From Natronoarchaeum mannanilyticum (GTDB lineage: Archaea > Halobacteriota > Halobacteria > Halobacteriales > Natronoarchaeaceae): a DNA stretch of 64,000 bases. The notes below the pieces were generated by a model. That model had not been told where the DNA came from and searched no databases. It worked only from the letters and a program-made list of their open reading frames with translations. Below, one piece after another: positions 10,801 through 19,647 of the stretch; the stretch's first letter is position 1, and the number at the start of each line of letters is the position of its first letter. Both the position numbers and the translations under genes were made by a program. The stretch lies in contig NZ_BAAADV010000007.1 of assembly GCF_039522665.1 (NCBI RefSeq), positions 372,001 through 436,000 on the forward strand. Reading direction: 5' to 3'.

Positions 10801-12053
10801 AGCCCGGAGAGGACTTCCCGGAGCAGGTCAAAGACCTTCTCCTACACTTCGCCCTCCACGCTGTCCACGAGGCCGACGACGGCATCATTCCCCTCTCTGA
10901 GGTTGAGGGAGAGGACGACCTGCTGACCCACGTCGAGGACGAGTTCGAGCGTGTCTGGGGCGAGTACGCCGATGCCCGCCTAGCAGAAGTTGATGAAGTC
11001 CTGGGAAGCAGGTCTGCCGCCGAAGAGGCCTACCCTAACCTTCGGACGTGGCTAGAGGAGGACTTGTTCGACTACCACGTCTCGAAGTTCGACCGAGTAC
11101 CTATCCTCTGGCGGTTCACCACCGAGCGGCTCGTCTCGGACCCCGAGGGCGAAGGATTCGGCTGTCTGGTCGACTACCATCAGCTGGACGACGGCGTCTT
11201 CGATCGCCTGCAGAACCACTATCTCGAACCGCGGAAGAATCTCCTTCGAGAGCGCCGCAGCGCCGCAAACCGACGACAGAGCGACGACTCTCTGTCGGCG
11301 AGCGACCAGGCTGAAGCCGCCGAGGAGTATGCCCGCTGTGAGAGTGGACTCGAACAGATCGAGGAGTTTGAGGAACGCTTGGCCGAACTCGCACAGCACG
11401 AACCCCGGGAGTGGCCCACAGAGCAGCAGGAAGTCGCCGACTCGGCGGCCGGCCGAGTCGCCGAATTCCGCGAGCAGACCGAGGAGCGACTCGAAATTGT
11501 CGATGAACTCGCCGAAATGGAGGACGTCGATATGGGAGAACTGTTCACCGGAAACTTCTACGAGAAGGTAGAGGACCAGCGTGAAGAATGGATCGGTGCG
11601 TTGGAGGATCTCGAAACGGCGTTCGACGCCTACGCAGCGGCTCCAGATCATCCCGTGGAAGCACACCTATACGATCTGTTTGACTACTATGCCAATGACC
11701 TCCTCGGCAGTTCGCACTTCGCGAGTAACGGCATCCTCTACATGACGTACTATTTTGACGACTTCGAAAAGGCAGATCAAGCCCGTCTTGATAGTGCCGG
11801 TGTCTCACGGCGACAGCGTCTGATCTCCCAACTTGCGAGCGACTTGGACGAGTATATCGAACTTGGTGAGTCCATCGCTGAGGACTGTGAGGAGGTCTCG
11901 TCGAAAATTCCATCTGATTGGGCCGACCGCGCACTCTCGGAAATCACGACCGCGGGATACCAGCCCAACCACAAACACGGCGTCGAGATCAATATCACGC
12001 CGCTTTCTGACGCCGAGATCGTGTCGAAAACCGTCGACGACGAGGTGCTCTAA
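7851..12053 (+). CDS. pglX: PglX, BREX adenine-N6 DNA methyltransferase
   Basis: 1400 aa from the ATG at 7851; an in-frame GTG at 7818 would add 11 residues. In BREX, PglX methylates adenine at a non-palindromic site to mark self DNA. Motif I (VIDPACGSGHFL) is near residue 306 and the catalytic NPPY near 508-512, the gamma-class order. A long helical N-terminal domain precedes them. Nucleotides about 9690-10400 (residues about 615-850), where the target-recognition part is expected, are visibly AT-richer than both flanks, suggesting recombination of specificity. The C-terminal 500 residues are acidic and helical. It overlaps the next gene (TAATG). No inverted partial copy that would allow phase variation was seen. 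Confidence 0.93.
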   Translation: MASNSLSQRKAQLDKEERERLEDIVEDLRERVEDNVEFQLTQKGLDDEPEDLDDLDENTRKLAEAIDLEGVDGHTWDEAFEQYVTGVGYTIVNRLAALRCMEVRDFIDEEVTVFKDNGLTPAAETLVHEEFLLEDEAIIQAYHNACDRLAEEIEILFDRDSAYSQVDPDDDTFEELCGMLDEIPNEVWRADDVLGWVYEYYNRPVVEALDAKNTLEPEDVGPANQFYTPHWVVRMLTDNSLGKLYLEATGQEDAIPEPESLSPEERKERLVTPEDSPSVPELCTYLIPDEEPGDAPEFDHPRELRVIDPACGSGHFLLYAFDILERIWWAETELDRAEIPAKVLEHNLYGVDIDLRSCQLSAFNLYLKARTRAEEEDGEFEMPNVGIVCADARVAEVEEGAAVLDEITGEGSDLREAIDDVIETFQQTEALGSLLDVSGTLEEAFDSSKTQSELTDYNEGDHQSLNSFLKALRRAVEERTSDSFGEQNLRSFLNLLVVLTQEYDVSLMNPPYGSGGRMPDSVQDYVSNTYDYKEEYYINFFEACNRRTKNNGRTGMLVPRSFMFLKTFEEFRKDFIGGQGAFDFLAEYGIDILDNATVRTAGTVVRSDVDSEQEGTFLRLDDVEKGEKEDSFLYSAFVSAEEEGIQRVFRREISQFNLVPGTPLTYWIPRSLRELYDSEIVLDAENAGLEKDGISSIKVGLQTGDDSRFTQMFWENQLSDWRPLAKGGEDSWLLPRVRKTVLWGEDGIEVRRYSGSYPRNSQYYFQEGVTFNRVKENGKRFGHFHSGSVFGDKGPVIFPEDNKWDILSYSNSRLFTYLMLAQTTERMWEVGQVSKIPWRDELEVPERLSTLSRESVSHIVSKRQYDFVSPYYDGPVLLDVLGENNTLDLYEHPHRELQEELTLDSPSSTPDVEATLSELGTAAATHLERIEADLQSCADEIDEAVFDCFDISEDQRETILQEIALRTNEDPREQEEYNPESITEPGEDFPEQVKDLLLHFALHAVHEADDGIIPLSEVEGEDDLLTHVEDEFERVWGEYADARLAEVDEVLGSRSAAEEAYPNLRTWLEEDLFDYHVSKFDRVPILWRFTTERLVSDPEGEGFGCLVDYHQLDDGVFDRLQNHYLEPRKNLLRERRSAANRRQSDDSLSASDQAEAAEEYARCESGLEQIEEFEERLAELAQHEPREWPTEQQEVADSAAGRVAEFREQTEERLEIVDELAEMEDVDMGELFTGNFYEKVEDQREEWIGALEDLETAFDAYAAAPDHPVEAHLYDLFDYYANDLLGSSHFASNGILYMTYYFDDFEKADQARLDSAGVSRRQRLISQLASDLDEYIELGESIAEDCEEVSSKIPSDWADRALSEITTAGYQPNHKHGVEINITPLSDAEIVSKTVDDEVL

Positions 12054-12589
12054 TGAAGGCACATGTCTTTGCGGAAGGGTCCAATACGACTACCGAGGAT
12101 CCAACAAAGCCTGCGAAGGAATACTTCCAGGGTCTGTTCGGAGTTGTGGCCGGACTAACCGACGAACTCTCGGAATCGGCCAATACCAGTCTCCACGTAC
12201 TCTCAGAGGAGTTCGGTGTACTCCGAGGTGATCAGCCGATTGCTGATACCACCGAGTCTAAACAAGGAGGGTCTGCTGACCTCTGGGAAAAGGCTCAAGA
12301 GGAACTCCTCACTGCTGCAAGAGAGGCAGATGTAATAGTGATACTATTGTCCACGGACGCCTTCGAGAGGACAGTAGGCGAGATTTGGCCAGAACTCGTT
12401 GAAGCGGCTAAACCGGACTCCATTTGGTGCATCGGAGCTGCTCGAAGCACGCTCGATTCGATTACCTTCGAGAAGCTGGAGGAAAAAGGCTGTTCGGTCA
12501 TCTCCTATCAGCGAGTCGGCGTCGCTCGAATTGGTACAGATGCCCGAGAAGACCTCCTCCAAGCAGTAAATCAAAAGGTTTCAGAATAA
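12053..12589 (+). CDS. Uncharacterised 178-aa BREX-associated protein, faintly DUF6884/YaaA-like
   Basis: Sits between pglX and pglZ with TAATG-type overlaps at both ends (its start in the pglX stop, its stop in the pglZ start), so it is clearly part of the BREX operon. An alpha/beta protein: the stretch LSEEFGVLRGDQPIADT followed by a helix and then ADVIVILLSTDAF resembles the arrangement in DUF6884/YaaA-like proteins. No catalytic residues can be named. A second hydrophobic strand (SIWCIGAA) and VISYQRVGVA suggest a Rossmann-like sheet. The family link is weak; membership of the operon is strong. Confidence 0.75.
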   Translation: MKAHVFAEGSNTTTEDPTKPAKEYFQGLFGVVAGLTDELSESANTSLHVLSEEFGVLRGDQPIADTTESKQGGSADLWEKAQEELLTAAREADVIVILLSTDAFERTVGEIWPELVEAAKPDSIWCIGAARSTLDSITFEKLEEKGCSVISYQRVGVARIGTDAREDLLQAVNQKVSE

Positions 12590-14754
12590 TGCCTGCGACC
12601 AAGACCCTCCCTGAGTGTGGCCGCGACGCCATCGAGACTGCTATCGACGAAGCGGCCGATGATGATCCAGTCGTACTCTGGTGGGACGACGGTGGCTACC
12701 TTCGCGACATCGTTGAGAGCGTAAGCCGCTCGCTAGGCTGTGAGTTCCACGCAGCAGAACAGACGCCGCTGGAGTTGCGCGCCGACGCACCGCGTGATCG
12801 AACCGTCTGGTACGTTCCACGGGCACGCAGCGACGACGTAGACTGGTTCAAGGACGTCGAGAACACTGGTGGAGTCGTCGAACAGCACATCGGCAAACTC
12901 GCAGCACGCTGCTTCGAGAACGACCGCTTGCAGGCCGCCTCGATTCGCACGGCCTACGAAGATGCTGACGAGAGCGAACGCGAGCAGGTTGCAAAGACGC
13001 TCTTTCAGGAACTCAATGGCCAGGGCGGTCTACCGACGCTTCAGGGACTCCAGACGAAGATCGTCCTTGATGGCCACGACGATCCCGTGCAGTTCGTTCT
13101 CGAACACGGTACCGAGAACCTTCCGGACGATACCGAGGACCTGCTGAAGATCCGCGACCTGCTGGTCGGCAAGGGCGTCGCGGCTGTCGAGGGTGTTACC
13201 GACGAGGATGCGCTCGTGACGCGTACCCGCCGCTGGGCGGTCGCAGAGTGGCTCGTTGAGGAAGGCTTCGACAAGTCCCTGCTCGACGCCGAGTACCAGC
13301 CTGAGCCCAGTTCGGGACTCGGTATCTCTCGTCCCGAACTACAGTCACTGCTGAGCAAGGTCGAGCCCGAGCGTGCAGAAGAACTGGCACACGTCTATCT
13401 CGATCCCAGCGCCCGCTTCTGGCACGATGTCCTGCGCACCTATGACAACCCATGGGAACTCGCCGATTGTCCCGTCGACGCCTCTCTCGAACATGAGCTC
13501 TGGGACGAGTGGACGCAGTCGTTCCATGCCGGCGAGTACGAGACGTGCGCGAACCGCGCGTCCAAGCGCCACCAGCGCCTCGAGACGACCTACGGCGACG
13601 TTCCGTGGACGCACGTCTGGGAGCAGGCCGTTGAAGTTGCCAATCTCGCCCACGAACTCGAGACGTGGGAAGAGCGCGGCGACACGACTGACATCGTCGA
13701 TCTCTACGGCGACGTCGAGGACGGTACCTGGCAGATCGACAACGCCGTCTTCAACCTCATTATCTCTGGTGAGCCGGAGTGTGATCTCCCCGAAGAGCAT
13801 CCCGCGACGGCGACACTCGACGACCTGCGCACGTCACTAACGGAGTCACGCTATCTTGACTACCTCGGCGATCTCGGCGACCTCGTTGTCGACCAGATCG
13901 AAGCGGGCTCGCCGTTCGCCGGCGAAAACTACGCTCACCAGTTCTTCGACCAGGAACAAGAGTACCTCCAGAGTGGGCAGAGCGTCGCGTTGTTCATCGT
14001 CGACGCGCTGCGCTTCGACCTCGCGCACGAGCTGGCAGAATCTATTCGGCGTGAACTTCCGAGTCTCGAAGTTGACGAGAACGCCTGGGTCGGAACGCTC
14101 CCTTCGGACACCGAGTTCGGGAAGGCGGCACTCACGCCGGGCAGCAAGTTCAGCTTCAATATCGAACTCGATGATGGAGAACTCGTTCCGGAACGGAACG
14201 GCCGCGAGATCAATAACTACCAGCGCAAGAAGCTGCTGAAGGACGACGGCTGGAGTTACATCATGCAGAGCGAGGATCACGAGTCGGGGTGGGGAGATAC
14301 CCGCGTCGCCTACTACTGGAACGATCTCGACAAGGCCGGAGAGGAGGAGCTGACCGACTTTGAGGCCCTGTTCAGCGATCGTATCGAGAAAATCTCGGAC
14401 ATCATCTGCGAGAAGATCGAACAAGGCGAGTGGGACCGAGCGTACATCCTCGCCGATCACGGCTTCGTCTCTCTCCCACAGAGCGTCGACATCAACGACA
14501 TCCATCCACCAGATGAAGCCGAGAAAGTGACGCGTCGATGGGTTGCTGGTGAGAAGATCGACGAGGACGCACCTGGTGTTCTACTCGACGAGAATGCTCA
14601 CCTAGGGTACCTCGATGAGGATACGAAGATTAGTGCTCTTGCTGACCCGATTCAGCGTTTCCGCAATCAGGGACTGCCCGACGCCCGATTCTACCACGGT
14701 GGCGTTCTCCCTCAAGAGTTTGTATTGAACTTCGTCACGATCACCCAGGAGTAA
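12589..14754 (+). CDS. pglZ: PglZ, BREX alkaline-phosphatase-superfamily protein
   Basis: 721 aa from the ATG at 12589, which overlaps the previous stop; a longer in-frame opening from 12424 lies inside the previous gene and is rejected. The PglZ domain is in the C-terminal half: VALFIVDALRFDLAHEL near 465-481 and the metal-site-like YILADHGF near 619-626, as in the alkaline phosphatase superfamily. The N-terminal 400 residues are acidic and helical. PglZ is present in every BREX type and is essential for defence where tested; its enzymatic target is unsettled. It ends 78 bp before the nuclease gene. Confidence 0.93.
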   Translation: MPATKTLPECGRDAIETAIDEAADDDPVVLWWDDGGYLRDIVESVSRSLGCEFHAAEQTPLELRADAPRDRTVWYVPRARSDDVDWFKDVENTGGVVEQHIGKLAARCFENDRLQAASIRTAYEDADESEREQVAKTLFQELNGQGGLPTLQGLQTKIVLDGHDDPVQFVLEHGTENLPDDTEDLLKIRDLLVGKGVAAVEGVTDEDALVTRTRRWAVAEWLVEEGFDKSLLDAEYQPEPSSGLGISRPELQSLLSKVEPERAEELAHVYLDPSARFWHDVLRTYDNPWELADCPVDASLEHELWDEWTQSFHAGEYETCANRASKRHQRLETTYGDVPWTHVWEQAVEVANLAHELETWEERGDTTDIVDLYGDVEDGTWQIDNAVFNLIISGEPECDLPEEHPATATLDDLRTSLTESRYLDYLGDLGDLVVDQIEAGSPFAGENYAHQFFDQEQEYLQSGQSVALFIVDALRFDLAHELAESIRRELPSLEVDENAWVGTLPSDTEFGKAALTPGSKFSFNIELDDGELVPERNGREINNYQRKKLLKDDGWSYIMQSEDHESGWGDTRVAYYWNDLDKAGEEELTDFEALFSDRIEKISDIICEKIEQGEWDRAYILADHGFVSLPQSVDINDIHPPDEAEKVTRRWVAGEKIDEDAPGVLLDENAHLGYLDEDTKISALADPIQRFRNQGLPDARFYHGGVLPQEFVLNFVTITQE

Positions 14755-14832
14755 TATCGGTATGCCCGAATGAACTGTGAACTATGATGCTACTCCCACA
14801 ATACAATCCGTTGGTCGGAGGCGAGCATAGAT

Positions 14833-15306
14833 ATGAGCCGTAATACGGGTCATATCGACGGTGAAGAGGCCGAACTCGCAGTCGCAGCCCATCTCGTCCG
14901 TCAAGGGTGTCGAGTGTCCTACACCCACGGGTTGTACAAATACGACCTTGTTGCTGACAAAGACGACGAACTCCTCCGAGTACAGGTCAAGAAAGCGAAC
15001 CAGAACAACGAGAAACCCTGGAAATACCGCTTGTTCACGGAACAGTATCAGAACGGGCAGGTCGATATTTTTGCCGGGTATATCGTGGAGGAAGACGAAG
15101 TATTCTACGTGGCTTTCGATGAAGTCGGGGAAAACAATTTCCGGTTGAACACAAAAGACAGAGCAGAGTTAAGCGACCACAACGCGAGCCAGGCAAATCT
15201 CCTCGAGGACTACACGTTTGAACGAGCATTTCGCGAATGTATGACTGATACAGAGACGGAAGAACAGAACGAGACACCGTCATCTGAGCCAGTAGAGGGG
15301 CAATGA
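14833..15306 (+). CDS. Small PD-(D/E)XK-like nuclease coupled to brxHII
   Basis: 157 aa with the core of a PD-(D/E)XK nuclease of the Hjc / group-I-intron-endonuclease-like type: a helix with Glu (GEEAELAVAAHL), then D38 in YKYDLVAD, then Q51-V-K53 in LLRVQVKKA. The rest (RLFTEQYQNGQVDIFAGYIV) continues the fold, and the tail is acidic and disordered. Its stop overlaps the ATG of brxHII (ATGA). It is not one of the standard type 5 BREX components, so it may add a DNA-cleaving step or repair function. Activity is inferred from the motif only. Confidence 0.72.
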   Translation: MSRNTGHIDGEEAELAVAAHLVRQGCRVSYTHGLYKYDLVADKDDELLRVQVKKANQNNEKPWKYRLFTEQYQNGQVDIFAGYIVEEDEVFYVAFDEVGENNFRLNTKDRAELSDHNASQANLLEDYTFERAFRECMTDTETEEQNETPSSEPVEGQ

Positions 15307-18209
15307 ATTCGTTCGACCCTGGCGACGCGATACACCTGAACGGTACCCCGGCTGAGATCATCAAGACATACTCCGTCGGCGATCTCGAGTATCTCCGAGC
15401 GTACGTCGAAGACGAAGGCGTGAAAACCGTCTGTATCGACGACGTCGAGATCGAACCGAAGCAAGATCAACTTGGCGAGCTAGATTCAACTTCTGCCGAT
15501 CAACTGCATCCGGACCACGAGACCGTTTCTGCCGAGTGGTTCGACCTCCGCTCGCAAGCGCTCCAGCTACAGATCGCCCATGAGCAGGGACAGCTGCTGA
15601 GCATCTCGAATTCGCTGGTTCGTCTCGAACCCTACCAACTCGATGCCGTCAACTGGGTGATGCAGAAGCTCCGCCAGCGTGCGCTCATCGCTGACGACGT
15701 CGGCCTCGGGAAAACCATCGAAGCCGGACTCATCCTCAAAGAACTCACTGCTCGAAACCGTGCCGATCGCGTCCTGTTCGTCGTTCCCGCACATCTCCAA
15801 AAGAAATGGATTCGGGACATGGACCGATTCTTCGACATCGATCTCACGCCAGCAGACCGGCAGTGGGTCGAAGGAGAACGTCGCCGGCTGGGCGAGGAAG
15901 CTAACATCTGGGATCAGGATCACCAACGGATGGTCACCAGTCAGGCGTTCCTCCGTCAAGACGAGTTCCAGCCCGCCCTCGAGGAAGCATTTTGGGACGT
16001 AGTGGTGGTCGACGAGGCACACAAAGCCGCTAAGCGGGGTGAGTCGCCAAGCAAGACGTCGAAGATGGTAGAACGGGTTGCTGGCAACTCCGACTCGCTT
16101 CTCCTGCTTAGCGCGACGCCTCACGACGGCAAGGGCGAAGCCTTCCGCTCGCTCGTCGAATACATCGATCCGTTCCTCGTCGCCGAGGATCAGGACCTCT
16201 CGAAGGAAGCCGTCGACCGCGTAATGATCCGCCGCGGGAAGCAGACACTGTACGACGATGACGGCGAGCGCATTTTCCCTGATCGTGAGGTCAACACTGT
16301 TCCCGTGGAAATGACTCATGAGGAACAGCAGTTCTATCGCGCTGTCACGGACTACGTGCAGAACGTCTACAATCGGTCTGAGAAACTGAACGAGCCCGCG
16401 GTCGGGTTCGCGATGGCACTCATGCAAAAGCGTCTCGTCAGTAGTATCGGCGCCATCCAAGCGACCCTGAGTCGTCGCTTGGGCGATCTAGTTGATGAGC
16501 AGTCGACCTCCACCAGTCTGTCGGAGGAAGCGTCCGCATACCTCGACGGCGAAGACCTTGACGAAGAGAATAAACAACGAGCCGAAGAGGAACTCTCTGC
16601 GCTGACCGTCACTGAGAGCGACGCGCAACTCGAGGAAGAGATCGAAACGCTTCGCGATCTCGTCTCGCTCGCCGAAGGTATCTCCGTCGACTCCAAGGCC
16701 CAGAAAGTACGTCGATACATCCAGCAACTCTTGGAGGAGCAACCTGACGAGAAGCTTCTCCTGTTCACCGAATACCGCGACACGCTCGATTATCTGCTCG
16801 ACTTAGTCAAAGACGAACCCTGGGCTGACGAGATTCTCGTCATCCATGGTGACGTCGATAAGGAGGAACGGGCTCGCATCGAGGACGAGTTCAACCACGG
16901 ACAGTCACGGTTACTCTTCGCGACGGACGCTGCAAGTGAGGGGATCGACCTCCAGCACAGCTGCCACATCATGGTGAACTACGAACTGCCGTGGAACCCG
17001 AACCGCCTCGAACAACGTATTGGCCGTCTTCACCGGTACGGACAGGACAAGGAGGTCAAGGTCTGGAACTTCTCGTTCGAGGATACCCGTGAGGGCGAGA
17101 TTTTCGAGATGCTCCAGAACAAAGTCGAGAACATCCGGGGGAAACTCGGGAACACGGCCGATGTACTGGGGATGCTCGACGACATTAACGTCGACTCGCT
17201 CATCATGGAGTCCATCCAGAACGAGGAACCTGCAAGTGCCACAAAGGAGGAACTCGAAGAGTTGATCGATGAGCGGCAGCGCACACTCGAGGAGTGGTAC
17301 GAGCGCAGCCTGATCGACACGAGTACGTTCGATCAGGAAAGCCGTGAGAAGATCCAGGAGGTAATGGACGAGTCTGAGGACGTCTATGGAACTGAAGCGG
17401 ACATTCACGAGTTCGTTGAGCGTGGTGTTGAAGCACTTGGTGGCGATGTCGAGAAGGCTGGGAGCAATCTCTACAGAGCCGAACTACCCGCCTCTCTCCG
17501 ACAAGGAACCGATGAGGAGTATGGCCCGTTCACGTTCAGTCGTGACTTCGCAATGGATTACGACGGTATCGACTACGTGTCTCCGGACGACGAGTTGGTC
17601 CAGCGACTTATGCAGTACGTACTGGATAGTGAGCAGGGCGATGCCGGTCTGAAACTTCTTCCGTTCGTCGACGAGCCAGGAATCACCTACAACTACCGTG
17701 TGAAGTTCGAGGACGGGACGGGAGAAGTCATTCGCGAAGAGATGATTCCGGTGTATGTCGATGCCCACCATCAGGATCCTCGACAACGACTGGGTCAACG
17801 TGTTGTTCAGGGAGATAGCGTCAAAGGATCGCCCGATGCAGACCGCGTGCGCTCTCTGATTCAGAGCCAGGACCAACTGCGAGCAGCAGCTGATCGCTAC
17901 ATCAGTCAGCGGGTCGCATCGCTGCGAGAGGAGCTACATCAACGCCGGCGAGAGGAGACTCAGCAAGAACTGGATGATCTGGAGGAGTACGCAGAAACTG
18001 AGCGCCAACGTATCGAGGAGTTCATCGAGGACTATGAACGCAAGGCTGAGGCCGGATCAAACATGGACATTGCCATTCGCGGTCAACGGGAGCGGCTCAA
18101 CAAGCTCGAGCAGCGTATCGAAGATCGGCGCAAGGAATTGGAACGAAAAGCGCAGGTGATCTCGCTTGCTCCGGATGTTGAGAATCTCTGCCTTGCTCTT
18201 CCAGTTTAG
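15303..18209 (+). CDS. brxHII: BrxHII, SNF2-type helicase of BREX
   Basis: 968 aa. Superfamily 2 helicase motifs are clear: Walker A (DDVGLGKTIEAGL) near 131-143, DEAH (VVVVDEAHKA) near 236, SATPHDGKG (motif III), and in the second RecA lobe TDAASEGIDLQ and the motif VI region RIGRLHRYGQ near 575. About 100 residues of predicted coiled coil (860-955) close the protein. BrxHII helicases mark type 5 and related BREX systems. The start overlaps the nuclease stop. The gene is the last of the locus; a convergent gene follows after 51 bp. A DISARM DrmD-like helicase is the main alternative, but brxB, brxC, pglX and pglZ favour BREX. Confidence 0.9.
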   Translation: MNSFDPGDAIHLNGTPAEIIKTYSVGDLEYLRAYVEDEGVKTVCIDDVEIEPKQDQLGELDSTSADQLHPDHETVSAEWFDLRSQALQLQIAHEQGQLLSISNSLVRLEPYQLDAVNWVMQKLRQRALIADDVGLGKTIEAGLILKELTARNRADRVLFVVPAHLQKKWIRDMDRFFDIDLTPADRQWVEGERRRLGEEANIWDQDHQRMVTSQAFLRQDEFQPALEEAFWDVVVVDEAHKAAKRGESPSKTSKMVERVAGNSDSLLLLSATPHDGKGEAFRSLVEYIDPFLVAEDQDLSKEAVDRVMIRRGKQTLYDDDGERIFPDREVNTVPVEMTHEEQQFYRAVTDYVQNVYNRSEKLNEPAVGFAMALMQKRLVSSIGAIQATLSRRLGDLVDEQSTSTSLSEEASAYLDGEDLDEENKQRAEEELSALTVTESDAQLEEEIETLRDLVSLAEGISVDSKAQKVRRYIQQLLEEQPDEKLLLFTEYRDTLDYLLDLVKDEPWADEILVIHGDVDKEERARIEDEFNHGQSRLLFATDAASEGIDLQHSCHIMVNYELPWNPNRLEQRIGRLHRYGQDKEVKVWNFSFEDTREGEIFEMLQNKVENIRGKLGNTADVLGMLDDINVDSLIMESIQNEEPASATKEELEELIDERQRTLEEWYERSLIDTSTFDQESREKIQEVMDESEDVYGTEADIHEFVERGVEALGGDVEKAGSNLYRAELPASLRQGTDEEYGPFTFSRDFAMDYDGIDYVSPDDELVQRLMQYVLDSEQGDAGLKLLPFVDEPGITYNYRVKFEDGTGEVIREEMIPVYVDAHHQDPRQRLGQRVVQGDSVKGSPDADRVRSLIQSQDQLRAAADRYISQRVASLREELHQRRREETQQELDDLEEYAETERQRIEEFIEDYERKAEAGSNMDIAIRGQRERLNKLEQRIEDRRKELERKAQVISLAPDVENLCLALPV

Positions 18210-18260
18210 CAATTCTGTCCTTCCGAACTAGGCTAACTGCCGTCCTCCACTACCTCTGGA

Positions 18261-18923
18261 CTAGATCGTCCATTCGGGTCGATCTTTGACGAGAGCTAGG
18301 AACTTGTCAAGTGTGTCCTCGTTGGTTGATTCCGCCGTATCATCTCGAAGGTCTTCTAAGCGCTCGTGGACGTCACCGACTGCCGAGTTGACTGCGAGAC
18401 CTTGGTGATAGCTGAGCTGAGTTTGTCCTGTCGCGACTGCGACAGAGCTGTAGTTGAGGCCTGCTGCGATCGCAGCTGCATAGAGGACCGGTATAGAGAG
18501 CCCCTCGTTCGTCCCGAGATAGTATGGCCACGATGCGAGACCGATGTAGTATTTTGCTTCGACAAAGAGGGTCCCTGAAGGTTTGTATGTGACTCTGATC
18601 GTTGTGGCCGGCTCCGATGGATCGGGATACGCTGCTCTTAGATACAGCGGTTCATTCGCCTGAGGATCATATTCGTGGTTCGCAGCTGAGAGCCCCGAGA
18701 AATTCTCTCTAACTATCTCTGAAACTGTGAACCAAGTCTCTCCTACAGGTGTTTCCGTTTCGCGAACGTCAGTTGGTGATTCAGTCGTAGTGATTTCCGT
18801 CGGTTCTGGAACGTCTTGAGGTAACTCGACCAGGGTCGAGTCGAGCGCCTCCAGCCCTGAATAGAACTCGCCGACCGGTGGAAGATCCGGTACAGAGTTC
18901 TCGACATCTGTTTCCTGTGTCAT
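18261..18923 (-). CDS. Hypothetical protein downstream of BREX
   Basis: 220 aa from the ATG at 18923. The first 65 residues are low-complexity and acidic (many Pro, Glu and Thr). A beta-rich middle (TTIRVTYKPSGTLFVEAKYYIG) follows, then a helix of small residues (VLYAAAIAAGLNY) and an acidic helical tail. No family is recognised. It converges on brxHII. The gene is intact and has haloarchaeal amino-acid use, so it is probably real. Confidence 0.55.
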   Translation of the reverse strand: MTQETDVENSVPDLPPVGEFYSGLEALDSTLVELPQDVPEPTEITTTESPTDVRETETPVGETWFTVSEIVRENFSGLSAANHEYDPQANEPLYLRAAYPDPSEPATTIRVTYKPSGTLFVEAKYYIGLASWPYYLGTNEGLSIPVLYAAAIAAGLNYSSVAVATGQTQLSYHQGLAVNSAVGDVHERLEDLRDDTAESTNEDTLDKFLALVKDRPEWTI

Positions 18924-19332
18924 CAAACAACGATATGGCCTATCAGTAGTTGGCTATTAGTTGGCTTAGATTAGGAGGTCTAGAAATGGGATAGAAGACC
19001 GTCTGCTCCTGTATTGAGTTTTGGACTAAGGAATTGACTTAGATTGTCTAGAACCTCTGATCGATATACATTCGGTTGTTAGTCGATCATCGGTTTGTCC
19101 ATCCGAGCTTGCGCCTAATGTTCTTCAATCCAAGGTGAGAATGACAGAATATGACCGGAAAAGAGCAGGGACCAACCGATAGCGAGATTTGGGCGGCATT
19201 TGACCGCGTTGATGATGTGTTCCAGAGACCGCGGAAGCGAAGACAGAAGCAGTAGTACGTCAAATACTGGCCTTGTGTATCGAGCGAACGAGTCCCGTTG
19301 ATCCTCGGAAAATCACGACGGCTCAGGAGATC
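18924..19332. other. Mostly non-coding gap with one possible tiny ORF
   Basis: AT-rich. The only coding possibility is a 34-codon ORF at 19151-19255 on the plus strand starting MTGKEQGPTDSEIW and ending in a basic tail (RPRKRRQKQ). It has no recognisable relative. Near 18945-18972 there are short direct repeats of the kind TAGTTGGCT. I see no terminator or RNA gene here. Confidence 0.3.
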
Positions 19333-19569
19333 ATGTGCAACTGTTCAGGAGTCTCCAATCCCGACACCGGACGGAAGTACATGCATCGGCTCACCGGACG
19401 AGTCGACGGCTGGGAGTGCATCCCAGGGTTCAATCTACGCAGGAATCAGAAAGCGTACGACTGGCCCTACGGGCGACTCGAACTCCTGTTCAACCGTGAA
19501 GCGTACTGTGAGGGACGAACGTTACCTGGTGGCTATACGATTCGATACAAACACCTCAAGGACGTGTAG
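19333..19569 (+). CDS. Possible small hypothetical protein
   Basis: 78 aa from an ATG at 19333; the frame is open upstream to a TTG at 19273. It starts MCNCSGVSNPDTGRKYM and is rich in Arg and Tyr with four Cys. Unlike its neighbours it is not acidic, which argues against a typical haloarchaeal cytoplasmic protein. It could be a real mobile-element gene or a remnant. Kept as a weak call. Confidence 0.3.
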   Translation: MCNCSGVSNPDTGRKYMHRLTGRVDGWECIPGFNLRRNQKAYDWPYGRLELLFNREAYCEGRTLPGGYTIRYKHLKDV

Positions 19570-19647
19570 ACCTATCATCAACTAATTAAATTCACCCACT
19601 ATAAAAGAGAGAATTCCCGCTCTTGAAGCTCTGAGACTGGATTTTAG

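Noticed and set aside
12424-12588. Longer N-terminus for PglZ
   Set aside because: It would overlap the 178-aa gene by 165 nt; the ATG at 12589 has the usual stop-start overlap.
15303-18209. DISARM-type helicase (DrmD) instead of BrxHII
   Set aside because: The neighbouring brxB, brxC, pglX and pglZ make BREX the better context, and no DrmA/DrmB/DrmC genes are present.
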